Program-made: the position numbers and the translations under genes
Notes under the pieces: model-generated
What the model was told of the DNA's origin: nothing
Seen by the model: only the letters and a program-made list of their open reading frames with translations
Databases searched by the model: none
Source: Stanieria sp. NIES-3757
Lineage (GTDB): Bacteria; Cyanobacteriota; Cyanobacteriia; Cyanobacteriales; Xenococcaceae
Reading direction: 5' to 3'
DNA length: 64,000 nucleotides
NCBI GenBank assembly: GCA_002355455.1
Contig: AP017375.1
Span: 496,001-560,000 of the forward strand
Shown here: one piece after another, positions 35,643 through 44,436 of the stretch
Position numbering within the stretch: the stretch's first letter is position 1
Layout: each line of letters starts with the position of its first letter

Positions 35643-36926
35643 GTGGCAAAAGTTGTTGTCGAAAACGTTTATAAAAGCTACTCTCGTCGCCAAGGGGACG
35701 AAAATTTTACTCCTGTCGCGACAGAATCGCTGATTGCTTCTTCCTCCCAAGTAATTTCTACTCAAACTAAGCCTTCTAGCAAAAGTTCCCATCAAGTAAA
35801 CGTGTTACGGAACATTAATTTTACTGTAGATGATGGGGAGTTTATGGTTTTGGTTGGCCCTTCTGGTTGTGGAAAAAGTACTCTTTTGAGGATTATCGCA
35901 GGTTTAGAAGAGTTAACTGCTGGCAATATTTGGATCAGGGAAAGTTTAGTTAATGATCTCCCGCCAAAAGCTAGAGATATCGCAATGGTGTTTCAAAATT
36001 ATGCTCTTTATCCCCATCTTAAAGTTTATGATAATATCGCCTTTGGTTTGCGACGAACTAATCAATCATCCCAAACTAATTGGTTGGAAAAGTCTTTAGT
36101 AGCGGTAACTCGTTCTTTACCAAGAGGTTTACGTTATCTTTCAGCCACAGAAAAAGAAATCGATCAACAAATAAAATCTGTGGCAAGTTTATTACAAATA
36201 GAAACTCTACTTCATCGTTTACCAAAAGAACTATCAGGTGGACAAAAACAAAGGGTAGCTTTAGGAAGAGCGATCGCTCGTAATCCCCAAGTGTTCCTGA
36301 TGGACGAACCTTTATCTAATTTAGACGCTAAATTAAGAGCAGATACCCGCGCTCAAATCGTGAAATTACAAAGACAATTAGGTACAACTACCATTTACGT
36401 TACTCACGATCAAACTGAAGCTATGACTATGGGCGATCGCATTGCGGTAATGAATCAGGGGAAAATTCAACAAATTGCCCCACCTTTAGAAATTTACGAC
36501 CAACCCGCTAATCGTTTTGTTGCCGAATTTATCGGTTCACCACCGATGAATTTTCTTCCTGTAGAATTAGTTGCACCTCTAACTGTCAAACATCCGCAAT
36601 TTTCGCTGACTTTACCCTCCCATTGGGGTAAACACCTCCAAGCTTATCGAGATAGATCTTTATTATTGGGGGTTCGTCCTCAACATTTTTATTTGAGTGA
36701 TGCGAGGGAACAAAATTTCCTTGCTACGGTAGACTTAGTTGAAGCTTTGGGCAATGAAACCTATATTTCTGTTCATCTAAAAGAAGATGTGAACTGTAAC
36801 TTACAAATTAGAATTCCTCCAGAACAATTTGTTTGTACAGGAAAATCTATCAATTTATCCATTGACGTAAATAAAATCCATCTTTTTGCAGGGGATAATG
36901 GCGAGTCAATTTTGTTAAATAGTTAA
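35643..36926 (+). CDS. Sugar ABC transporter ATPase (MalK/UgpC/GgtA group)
   Basis: A 427-residue carbohydrate-uptake ATPase, longer than the usual ~360. Motifs are GPSGCGKST (near 78-86), ELSGGQKQRVALGRAIA, Walker B VFLMDEPLSNLDAKLR and a C-terminal TOBE region with LLGVRPQHFYL. Extra length comes from a Ser/Thr-rich insertion after the first strand (about 15-55) and a helical insertion at about 138-175. I recall similar insertions in the cyanobacterial glucosylglycerol/sucrose transporter ATPase GgtA, so compatible-solute uptake is possible. The start is GTG at 35643. A GH13 enzyme follows after 173 bp, so the two may share a glucan-related role. No permease is nearby. Confidence 0.88.
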   Translation: MAKVVVENVYKSYSRRQGDENFTPVATESLIASSSQVISTQTKPSSKSSHQVNVLRNINFTVDDGEFMVLVGPSGCGKSTLLRIIAGLEELTAGNIWIRESLVNDLPPKARDIAMVFQNYALYPHLKVYDNIAFGLRRTNQSSQTNWLEKSLVAVTRSLPRGLRYLSATEKEIDQQIKSVASLLQIETLLHRLPKELSGGQKQRVALGRAIARNPQVFLMDEPLSNLDAKLRADTRAQIVKLQRQLGTTTIYVTHDQTEAMTMGDRIAVMNQGKIQQIAPPLEIYDQPANRFVAEFIGSPPMNFLPVELVAPLTVKHPQFSLTLPSHWGKHLQAYRDRSLLLGVRPQHFYLSDAREQNFLATVDLVEALGNETYISVHLKEDVNCNLQIRIPPEQFVCTGKSINLSIDVNKIHLFAGDNGESILLNS

Positions 36927-37099
36927 GCGTAAACTAAAAACACCAAGACTTTAACATTAGGAATTGCACATTTTAATTAGATTTTGGCAACTCTCAACTC
37001 AAACTCCAAGCACAGAGTTCACCAAAAATTGAACAAGATTACAACTGTGTCATTCCTCAACAATAAATTACTGAAGTTAGCAGAGTAATAAGGATCATA

Positions 37100-38554
37100 A
37101 TGACAATTAAAACCCCCGATTGGGTCAAAAACGCCGTTTTTTACCAAATTTTTCCCGACCGTTTTGCGATAGGTTCTCAAACTCCTAAAGGACATTGGCA
37201 AGCATCTAGTTTAGAAGGATGGGATGCTACTCCAACACTTCAAGGCTACAAAGGTGGGAATTTATGGGGAGTAATCGAACAGCTTGATTATCTCAAAGAT
37301 TTAGGGATTAAAGCAATTTACTTTACTCCTATTTTTCAATCTGCCTCCAATCATCGCTACCACACTCACGATTATTATCAAATCGATCCGATGTTGGGAG
37401 GTAATGTTGCTTTTGAGGCGTTAATTGAGGCTGCTCATCAAAAAGATCTTAAAGTAATCTTAGATGGAGTCTTTAACCATGCTAGCCGTGGCTTTTTCTT
37501 CTTTAATGATATTCTCGAAAACGGCCCTTATTCTCCTTGGTTAGATTGGTTTAAAATTCATGGTTGGCCCTTATCAGCTTATGATGGCAGTAAACCTGCT
37601 AACTATGAAGGATGGTTGGATAATCGTGCCTTACCCGTCTTTAACCACGATAATCCGCAAGCAAGAGAATATATTATGCAGGTAGGGGAATATTGGATCC
37701 ATCAAGGAATCGATGGTTGGCGATTGGATGTCCCTGAAGAAATTAAAACTCCTGGTTTTTGGCAAGAATTTCGGACTCGGATCAAAGCAATTAATCCCGA
37801 AGCTTATATTGTTGGTGAAATTTGGTTTAATGCTAGTGAGTGGTTAGACGGAACCCAATTTGATGGCGTAATGAATTATATGTTTGCCGTTCCCACTATT
37901 GCTTTTGTTGCAGGCGATCGCTTTAGAAGGGAATGTTCTCAGTTTCATTATCATCCCTATCCAAGTATTTCTGCTGAAGAATATGCAATTAAAATCAAGA
38001 ATTTACTCGATCTATATCCCTGGGAAATTCAATTAACTCAACTCAATTTATTAGATAGTCACGATACTGCTAGATTAATTACTTCTGTAGGAGGTGACAA
38101 AAAAAGTGTTGAGTTAGCCACGATTCTTCTGTTTACTTTTCCTGGTGCGCCTAGTATTTTTTATGGGGATGAAGTAGGTTTAATTGGGGCAAAAGATCCC
38201 GATAGTCGTCGTGGTTTTCCTAAACAAGAAAATTGGGATTTAGAAGTATTAAACTATCATCGTAAATTAATCGATCTTCGTAATCAATATTCTGTTTTAC
38301 GCACTGGTAGTTATCAAATTTTGTATGCTGAAGATTCGGTTTATGTCTTTGCGCGTTATTTAGAGCAAGAAGTTATGATTGTTGCCATTAATAATGATCC
38401 TCAGGTACAGCGAGTTAATTTTTCAACACCTAGTTTACACTCAACTCCCAGCCATTTGCTTTATGGAGATGCTCAAATTAGCTGGCAGGTTGTAGAAAAA
38501 CAAAATTATTTAGAATTAACTATTCCTCCTCGCAGTGGCTTAATTATTGGCTGA
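37100..38554 (+). CDS. GH13 alpha-amylase family enzyme, cyclomaltodextrinase-like
   Basis: A 484-residue GH13 enzyme. Conserved regions: VILDGVFNHAS (region I), GWRLDVPEE with nucleophile Asp near 210 (II), VGEIW with acid/base Glu near 239 (III), and LLDSHDTAR with Asp near 321 (IV). The start VFYQIFPDRFAIG is typical of neopullulanase/cyclomaltodextrinase-like enzymes, although the N-terminal starch-binding domain of true CDases is missing. No signal peptide is seen, so it acts in the cytoplasm on maltodextrins or glycogen-derived chains. A good terminator follows. Confidence 0.9.
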   Translation: MTIKTPDWVKNAVFYQIFPDRFAIGSQTPKGHWQASSLEGWDATPTLQGYKGGNLWGVIEQLDYLKDLGIKAIYFTPIFQSASNHRYHTHDYYQIDPMLGGNVAFEALIEAAHQKDLKVILDGVFNHASRGFFFFNDILENGPYSPWLDWFKIHGWPLSAYDGSKPANYEGWLDNRALPVFNHDNPQAREYIMQVGEYWIHQGIDGWRLDVPEEIKTPGFWQEFRTRIKAINPEAYIVGEIWFNASEWLDGTQFDGVMNYMFAVPTIAFVAGDRFRRECSQFHYHPYPSISAEEYAIKIKNLLDLYPWEIQLTQLNLLDSHDTARLITSVGGDKKSVELATILLFTFPGAPSIFYGDEVGLIGAKDPDSRRGFPKQENWDLEVLNYHRKLIDLRNQYSVLRTGSYQILYAEDSVYVFARYLEQEVMIVAINNDPQVQRVNFSTPSLHSTPSHLLYGDAQISWQVVEKQNYLELTIPPRSGLIIG

Positions 38555-38570
38555 GTTTATTTAAATAAAA

Positions 38571-38610
38571 AAAGCGATAGTTTTCACAGCTACCGCTTTA
38601 ATATTTTTTA
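38571..38610 (+). terminator. Rho-independent terminator of the GH13 gene
   Basis: AAAGCGATAG pairs with CTACCGCTTT (one mismatch), followed by TAATATTTTTT. It lies 17 bp after the stop codon and could also serve the opposite strand. Confidence 0.75.
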
Positions 38611-38669
38611 AGTTAATTAGTCTTTAAAAAGCTACCAATAAACGAACAAAATATTTCGTGCAATTCTTC

Positions 38670-38972
38670 TTACATTTTTCGTTGAAATTCTTCTAACAAA
38701 TCTAACAAATGTACCTGAGATTGCATTGGCAAAAGATCGAGTAAAGGGACTTCTATTTTACCACCACCTAGTTTAACAGGAATAGCTTTGAGAATGCTTA
38801 AAACTGCATTTTCACTCAGTTCATCGTCTTCAATCAAAGCAAAAACCCTTTCTGCTACTAAAGTATGTAAGTGAGCATCAGCTAGATAAAGATGCCATTT
38901 AGCCACATCAATGTAGATATTTTCGCCAATTTCGGCAGCTAAATTTTCAATTGCTTCAGTTGTATTAGCCAT
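38670..38972 (-). CDS. DUF3181 family protein
   Basis: A 100-residue cyanobacterial conserved protein of DUF3181: ENLAAEIGENIYIDVAKWHLYLADAHLHTLVAERVF, then KAIPVKLGGGKIEVPLLDLLP. No function is known. The sequence is soluble and helical. Its start overlaps the end of the 2TM gene by 8 bp, so the two are translationally coupled. Confidence 0.85.
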   Translation of the reverse strand: MANTTEAIENLAAEIGENIYIDVAKWHLYLADAHLHTLVAERVFALIEDDELSENAVLSILKAIPVKLGGGKIEVPLLDLLPMQSQVHLLDLLEEFQRKM

Positions 38973-39216
38973 TTGTTTCCACCGAATAGTCTGCGATCGC
39001 TGTAATATAAATCAAGTGAAGTAATAAGATTGCTAACCAGACAAAACTTACCCAAGTTAGCCAAGACCAAGTGGTATGTTTAAAATTATGGACAAACCAT
39101 AAACCTGAATTAACGGCAGCATAAACAGCAACATGAACAGCAAAATTCATGCGATCATCTAATTTTCGATAAGCAGGGTCTTTACGGTCTGGTTTTCTGG
39201 GCCAACGAGGAGGCAT
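38965..39216 (-). CDS. 2TM domain-containing membrane protein
   Basis: An 83-residue protein with a basic N-terminus (PPRWPRKPDRKDPAYRKL) and two hydrophobic segments (about 27-45 and 52-72). The pattern FAVHVAVYAAVNSGLWFVHN followed by WSWLTWVSFVWLAILLLH is the 2TM domain known from histidine kinases and small cyanobacterial proteins. Function unknown. It is the first gene of a two-gene unit with the DUF3181 gene. Confidence 0.82.
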   Translation of the reverse strand: MPPRWPRKPDRKDPAYRKLDDRMNFAVHVAVYAAVNSGLWFVHNFKHTTWSWLTWVSFVWLAILLLHLIYITAIADYSVETNG

Positions 39217-39283
39217 AATTAGTTAAAAATTCAAAAAATTATAAGTTATCAACAAAAATCGAACTATTTTTCATTGTAAAGCT

Positions 39284-39790
39284 TTATCTAGGCTTTGAGC
39301 TTGCCAGATAGTCTCCTGATTTTCCTCCAGTTTTACTTACAAGACTGATTGATTCGATGACCATGCCTTTTTCTAGGGCTTTTGCCATATCATACAGAGT
39401 TAACGCTGCTACTGAAACCGCAGTTAAAGCTTCCATTTCAACGCCTGTTTCTGCTTTAGTAGTCACCGTAGCAAGAATTTGATAACCAGGTAATTCTCGG
39501 TCTGGAATAATTTTTACCTCAATCTGGTGTAAAGGCAGAGGATGACATAAAGGAATTAAATTGGCTGTTTGTTTGGCTGCCATAATCCCTGCCAACTTCG
39601 CTGTACCTAAAACATCTCCCTTGGGTGTATTGCCTGCTTCAATCGCTGCAAAAGTTGCTGAAGACATTTTAATTCTTCCTGCTGCTACTGCTTGGCGACG
39701 AGTCGATTGTTTGGCTGAAACGTCGACCATTTGAGCTTCTCCGCTTTTGTTGAGATGAGTAAGCTGTTGATTTTGAGATGTTTCTTGCAT
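39284..39790 (-). CDS. moaC: Cyclic pyranopterin monophosphate synthase MoaC
   Basis: A 168-residue MoaC. It forms cyclic pyranopterin monophosphate in molybdenum-cofactor synthesis together with MoaA. Signatures are [20 protein letters not shown], then [21 protein letters not shown] (catalytic region) and [26 protein letters not shown] 39790 is chosen over a TTG at 39817, which would add nine residues unlike MoaC. Other moa genes are not in the window. The molybdoenzyme at 31.9 kb is one likely user of the cofactor. Confidence 0.94.
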   Translation of the reverse strand: MQETSQNQQLTHLNKSGEAQMVDVSAKQSTRRQAVAAGRIKMSSATFAAIEAGNTPKGDVLGTAKLAGIMAAKQTANLIPLCHPLPLHQIEVKIIPDRELPGYQILATVTTKAETGVEMEALTAVSVAALTLYDMAKALEKGMVIESISLVSKTGGKSGDYLASSKPR

Positions 39791-39860
39791 AATTAAATTT
39801 GCTTGTGCTATTATCAAATACTGTTGAGTAAATTTAGCAGATCGCTAATCTACCACTCAA

Positions 39861-39934
39861 GGGCGTGTAGCTCAGTGGACTAGAGCACGTGGCTACGGAC
39901 CACGGTGTCAGGGGTTCGAATCCCTTCTCGCCCG
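39861..39934 (+). tRNA. trnR-ACG: tRNA-Arg (anticodon ACG)
   Basis: A 74-nt cloverleaf. GGGCGTG pairs with CTCGCCC (one U-U mismatch at position 6), D-arm GCTC/GAGC, anticodon stem CGTGG/CCACG with loop CTACGGA giving anticodon ACG, and T-arm AGGGG-TTCGAAT-CCCTT. The discriminator base is G and CCA is not encoded. The A at position 34 would be edited to inosine to read CGU/CGC/CGA. Confidence 0.95.
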
Positions 39935-40091
39935 TTTTAAATTAACTAATAACTCGTCAAGGTTATACCTCTGACGAATTATTCTGTAGTCGGAAATGCG
40001 CTCACTTTTCCTCACTTCATTTTCACTTAAAAATAAAAGCTTCCGTCCTCATACCCAGAATTTGTCGAGCCAATCGTAAAATAACTCAGAA

Positions 40092-40265
40092 GGTATTGCG
40101 GGGGAAATAGATCGACAAAAAGCTTTAGATGTCGGCTTTCAAACACATCTAACCAAGCCAATTGAGCCAAATCGGTTAACTCAAGCTGTGTTAGCAGTGA
40201 TCGGAAAACGCCAGATTAACGAAGTAAATTACTTGACCAGCGATCAAAGACTAAGGCAACAGTAA
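40092..40265 (+). pseudogene. Receiver-domain fragment of a response regulator
   Basis: An open piece reads GIAGEIDRQKALDVGFQ, then THLTKPIEPNRLTQAVLAVIG and ends in TAA at 40265. This is the last third of a receiver domain, with the conserved Lys-Pro (TKP). The upstream part, with the phosphorylation Asp and the start, is missing or degraded. It is probably the tail of a decayed hybrid sensor kinase. It lies in the gap between tRNA-Arg and ubiD. Confidence 0.6.
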
Positions 40266-40325
40266 ACCCTGAGATCGAGCTACAATGCTTTTGTTAACAA
40301 TTCTTAAACACAATTTTGATTTAAC

Positions 40326-41834
40326 ATGGCTAGGGACTTACGGGGATTTATCAAACTGCTAGAAGAAAGAGGACAATTACGACGAATTAAAGCTTTAGTC
40401 GATCCAGATTTAGAAATAGCAGAAATTTCCAATCGGATGTTACAAGCAGGGGGTCCCGGATTACTGTTTGAAAATGTCAAAGGTTCGCCTTTCCCCGTAG
40501 CGGTGAACTTGATGGGAACAGTGGAAAGAATTTGTTGGGCGATGAATATGCAGCAACCCGAAGAGTTGGAAGACTTGGGGCGCAAATTAGCCATGTTACA
40601 ACAACCCAAACCACCAAAGAAAATTGCCCAAGCAGTCGATTTTGGCAAAGTTCTATTTGATGTAGTTAAAGCCAAACCTGGAAGAGATTGGTTTCCCCCT
40701 TGTCAGCAGGTAGTCATAGAAGAATCAAATTTAGATTTAAATACTATCCCCATGATTCGTCCTTATGCTGGGGATGCAGGAAAAATTATTACTTTGGGAT
40801 TAGTAATTACTAAAGATTGTGAAACAGGTACGCCCAACGTGGGGGTTTATCGTCTTCAGTTACAGTCTAAAAATACCATGACTGTCCATTGGTTATCGGT
40901 TAGAGGTGGCGCGAGACATCTCAGGAAAGCTGCTGAAGCAGGCAAAAAATTATCAATTGCGATCGCTCTTGGGGTCGATCCTCTGATTATTATGGCAGCA
41001 GCTACACCCATCCCCGTTGATTTATCAGAGTGGTTATTTGCAGGTTTGTATGGAGGAAGTGGCGTAAAACTGGCTAAATGCAAAACAGTTGATTTGGAAG
41101 TTCCTGCCGATTCAGAATTTGTTTTAGAAGGAACAATTACCCCTGGAGAAGTTTTACCTGATGGCCCTTTTGGCGATCACATGGGATACTACGGTGGTGT
41201 TGAAGATTCACCTTTGATCCGTTTCCACTGCTTAACCCATCGTCAAAATCCTGTTTATCTAACTACTTTCAGTGGTCGTCCTCCCAAAGAAGAAGCCATG
41301 ATGGCGATCGCACTAAATCGGATTTATACCCCAATTCTACGTCAGCAAGTTTCCGAAATTACTGATTTCTTTTTACCAATGGAGGCTTTAAGTTATAAAG
41401 CAGCCATTATTTCAATTGATAAAGCCTATCCAGGTCAAGCCAGAAGGGCAGCTTTAGCCTTTTGGAGTGCTTTACCTCAGTTTACTTATACCAAATTTGT
41501 GATTGTAGTTGATAAAGATATTAATATCCGCGATCCTCGTCAGGTAGTTTGGGCAATTAGTTCCAAAGTCGATCCTGTCCGTGATGTTTTTATTCTTCCT
41601 GAAACTCCATTTGATACGTTAGATTTTGCCAGTGAAAAAATTGGTTTAGGGGGCAGAATGGGCATCGATGCAACCACTAAAATTCCACCTGAAACTAACC
41701 ACGAATGGGGTGAACCTTTAGAATCAGATCCCGATGTTGCTGCAATGGTAGAAAGACGTTGGGTTGAATATGGTTTAGGAGATATTTGTTTAACGGAAGT
41801 AGATGCAAATTTATTTGGTTATGACATGAAATAA
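40326..41834 (+). CDS. ubiD: UbiD-family decarboxylase
   Basis: A 502-residue UbiD. It uses prenylated FMN made by UbiX to decarboxylate 4-hydroxybenzoate-derived prenyl intermediates; in cyanobacteria this step serves plastoquinone synthesis. Visible motifs are MARDLRGFIKLLEERGQLRRI, then TLGLVITKDCETGTPNVGVYRLQ (prFMN/metal contacts), EFVLEGTITPGEVLPDGPFGDHMGYYG with the catalytic Glu region, and GLGGRMGIDATTK. Length is typical. No ubiX is in the window. A strong terminator follows the stop. Confidence 0.93.
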   Translation: MARDLRGFIKLLEERGQLRRIKALVDPDLEIAEISNRMLQAGGPGLLFENVKGSPFPVAVNLMGTVERICWAMNMQQPEELEDLGRKLAMLQQPKPPKKIAQAVDFGKVLFDVVKAKPGRDWFPPCQQVVIEESNLDLNTIPMIRPYAGDAGKIITLGLVITKDCETGTPNVGVYRLQLQSKNTMTVHWLSVRGGARHLRKAAEAGKKLSIAIALGVDPLIIMAAATPIPVDLSEWLFAGLYGGSGVKLAKCKTVDLEVPADSEFVLEGTITPGEVLPDGPFGDHMGYYGGVEDSPLIRFHCLTHRQNPVYLTTFSGRPPKEEAMMAIALNRIYTPILRQQVSEITDFFLPMEALSYKAAIISIDKAYPGQARRAALAFWSALPQFTYTKFVIVVDKDINIRDPRQVVWAISSKVDPVRDVFILPETPFDTLDFASEKIGLGGRMGIDATTKIPPETNHEWGEPLESDPDVAAMVERRWVEYGLGDICLTEVDANLFGYDMK

Positions 41835-41878
41835 AAAAACGAAATAACTAAGCTCGTAGGTATTGAATATAAGTACTC

Positions 41879-41914
41879 AAAAGTGACTGAAAACCATGAT
41901 TTCAGTTGACTTTT
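41879..41914 (+). terminator. Terminator of ubiD
   Basis: AAAAGTGACTGAAA pairs with TTTCAGTTGACTTTT through two stem segments with a small internal bulge and a 7-nt loop. It lies 45 bp after the ubiD stop. Confidence 0.7.
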
Positions 41915-42053
41915 AGTTGGCTAGACCAGCTTAATGTTTAGTTAAAAAATATATCGATTATTTAAACATACTGGAGATAGTTTATAAGTTTTTTATATTG
42001 TCATGGTTAACATAAGCTTAATATCAGGTTAAATAAAAGGAGGCAAACTTTTA

Positions 42054-42737
42054 TTGAATTTCACGATGTTCAAAATTTTCTTTGTACAATTAAAAACTCT
42101 TTTGCCAACTATTATTAAACTATACCTATTAATAATTATTCTTTTTTTGATTTCTCTATTAATTATCTCTCAAAGCCATTTGGATATGGAGATCCTGACA
42201 AGAGATCCAGCAGCAGTTGCTGCAACTCATCCCTTAACAGGAATGATTTCTAATATAGGAATTTTATTATGGTGTAGTTGCGCTGCTATTTGCTTGTTTT
42301 GTTTTAAATTATTAAAAAATAAGCCATTGAATAGAGAGTTTTCCTCTTTCTTTTTACTAAGCGGTTATCTGACAGCAATTTTGGTGCTAGATGATTTGTT
42401 TTTATTGCATGAAGATATTTTTCCGAAGTATTTAAATATTTCGGAAAAAGTAGTTTTATGTACTTACGCAATAGTAATTTTATTGTATCTTGCTAAATTT
42501 AAAAAATTAATTTTAAAAACTGATTTTTTCTTCTTATTCTTATCCTTTATATTTTTTAGTCTGTCAATACTGAGTGAGATCATGATTAAAAAGGATCTAA
42601 TAATGTTAGAAGATTGGCTTAAATTGTTTGGTATTGTCAACTGGCTTGCTTATTTTACTAGAGTTTGTTTCCAGCAAATAGAAAAAACTTTTCAAAGTCA
42701 ACAAATAGAAAGAGAACGAATTCGTACTTCAATCTAA
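42054..42737 (+). CDS. Polytopic membrane protein of unknown function
   Basis: A 227-residue protein with about six hydrophobic segments (roughly 18-40, 62-86, 97-112, 130-146, 155-172, 188-205). I do not recognise the family. The loop between segments carries charged residues in a fixed-looking pattern, LVLDDLFLLHEDIFPKYL; Asp, Asp, His and Glu within one helix could bind a metal. Another acidic site is RDPAAVAATHPLTGM. The start is TTG at 42054, placed 10 nt after AGGAGG; an ATG at 42066 would be too far from that site. The tail (RTSI, rich in Gln/Arg/Glu) is cytoplasmic. It stands alone between long AT-rich gaps. Confidence 0.65.
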   Translation: MNFTMFKIFFVQLKTLLPTIIKLYLLIIILFLISLLIISQSHLDMEILTRDPAAVAATHPLTGMISNIGILLWCSCAAICLFCFKLLKNKPLNREFSSFFLLSGYLTAILVLDDLFLLHEDIFPKYLNISEKVVLCTYAIVILLYLAKFKKLILKTDFFFLFLSFIFFSLSILSEIMIKKDLIMLEDWLKLFGIVNWLAYFTRVCFQQIEKTFQSQQIERERIRTSI

Positions 42738-43395
42738 TTATTGTTATTTATTTTAATTAACAAATCTATCTACTTAATCGAATTTGATATTAAGTTGGGT
42801 TTTATTGGTATTCAACCCCACCTAAAAATTTTTGTCAGCACGGATGCGCCGAGATCGTTCTTGGCGAAACTGCAACGGAAAGAAGCGAGCCCTGGTTTTG
42901 TGTCTAAGCTGCAACTAGACTAAAATTTTTTAAAAAATAAAAAATTTTGATTAATGTTCATTGAGATAGTTAAATGAATCTTGCTAAATTGCAATTGATT
43001 TTTTTTATTCATTATAACTAGATAATTCAGTTAATTTTAATTAGACCTTGGTAATTTGCTAATTATTTTTTTTTCTTTTTGTTTATCTTGGATAAAGTAT
43101 AAACTTTTGCTTTAAATAAAACTAATTTTCCATCTATCTATAGTTATATCTTTAACTATATTCCAGTAATTTACACAGATAAATTAAAAAAATCTTAATT
43201 TTAAAAAGTAATATATTTTAACTAATAAAATCACAACAGTAAGTTTCATTACTGAAATTATGAGTATTGATTTTTTTTATTTTAAGATTACATGATTAAG
43301 TTTAAAATCTGGTTAAGTTGGGATTTTAATTAAGTAATAAAAAACAATTGATTATTATAAATATTTTGAAGTTAACGAAGTATATCTTAACTAAC
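42738..43395. other. Long AT-rich gap with one GC-rich island
   Basis: No convincing gene lies here. A 60-codon open frame at 42741 lacks a ribosome site and spans two unlike compositions, so it is not called. Bases about 42835-42910 form a GC-rich island (GGATGCGCCGAGATCG near its start) inside DNA that is otherwise mostly A and T. It may be a repeat. From 42920 to 43395 I see only AT-rich sequence with many T-runs, which probably includes the terminator of the dehydrogenase gene. Confidence 0.4.
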
Positions 43396-44391
43396 TTAAG
43401 AATGTTTAATTTCATTAGGACAAGATTTACCCTGCTCAAAATCAGTAATATTGGCTAGAGTAGTATCAGCAATATTTTTGAGCGCATTCTTAGTAAAAAA
43501 AGCTTGATGCCCAGTAATAATTACATTAGGGAAAGTAAGTAATCTCTGAAAAGTATCATCTTGAATAACTTCATTAGATAGATCTTCAAAAAAAAGATTT
43601 TCTTCTTGTTCGTAAACATCCAAAGCTAAGTAAGCAATTTTTTTAGATTTTAAACCATCAATAATTGCTTCAGTATCAATCAATCCTCCACGACTAGTAT
43701 TAATTAACATTACCCCTGATTTCATTTTGGCAATTGCTTCTTGATTAATGAGATGATAAGTCTCAGGAGTCAGAGGACAGTGCAAAGAAATAATATCAGC
43801 TTGAGTAAATAATTTGTCTAAAGATACATATTGAGCATATTTTTGAGCAAATTCTTCATCTTGATATAGATCGTAAGCCAAAATTTTACAACCGAATCCT
43901 GTTAAAATTTGACCGACAATTCTACCAATTTTTCCTGTTCCTATAATTCCTACAGTACAACCATGAATATTAAATCCCAACAATCCATTTAAAGAAAAAT
44001 TACCTTCTCTAACTCGATTGTAAGCTCGATGAATCTGACGATTAAGTGTTAAAATTAGTGCAATAGTATGTTCGGCAACTGCATCAGGAGAATAGGCAGG
44101 AACTCTTACTACACTAATTCCAAACTCTTTTGCTGCCTTAAGATTAACATTATTAAAACCAGCACAGCGTAAAGCAATTAAACGAGTTTTGCCTTGGGCT
44201 AAAATTTCTATAGTTTCATGATTAATTAAATCGTTGACAAAGACACAAACCACAGGAAAATCTGAAGCTAGAGCAGCAGATTGAGGACTCAAAGGAAATT
44301 CAAAAAATTGAAAATCATGTCCATATTTTTCATTACTATAATTTAAAAAAATTTCATCGTAAGGTTTAGTACTAAAAACTGCTACTTGCAT
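43396..44391 (-). CDS. D-lactate-dehydrogenase-like 2-hydroxyacid dehydrogenase
   Basis: A 331-residue D-2-hydroxyacid dehydrogenase. It shows VFSTKPYDEIFL at the N-terminus (as in fermentative LdhA), LRCAGFNNVNL, the NAD fold VGIIGTGKIGRIVGQIL, and the catalytic Arg in LINTSRGGLIDTEAI. Glu and His follow in the DVYEQE and ITGHQAFFT blocks. It would reduce pyruvate to D-lactate in the cytoplasm with NAD(P)H. Length and motifs match the cyanobacterial Ddh enzymes. It starts 45 bp downstream of the response-regulator stop, on the same strand, so the two may be co-transcribed. Confidence 0.9.
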   Translation of the reverse strand: MQVAVFSTKPYDEIFLNYSNEKYGHDFQFFEFPLSPQSAALASDFPVVCVFVNDLINHETIEILAQGKTRLIALRCAGFNNVNLKAAKEFGISVVRVPAYSPDAVAEHTIALILTLNRQIHRAYNRVREGNFSLNGLLGFNIHGCTVGIIGTGKIGRIVGQILTGFGCKILAYDLYQDEEFAQKYAQYVSLDKLFTQADIISLHCPLTPETYHLINQEAIAKMKSGVMLINTSRGGLIDTEAIIDGLKSKKIAYLALDVYEQEENLFFEDLSNEVIQDDTFQRLLTFPNVIITGHQAFFTKNALKNIADTTLANITDFEQGKSCPNEIKHS

Positions 44392-44436
44392 AATAATTTA
44401 TTAAATAATTAGCTTTTTGAATATAATTTTATTTTT

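Noticed and set aside
42741-42923. 60-codon open frame on the + strand
   Set aside because: No ribosome site, abrupt change in composition inside it, no family resemblance.
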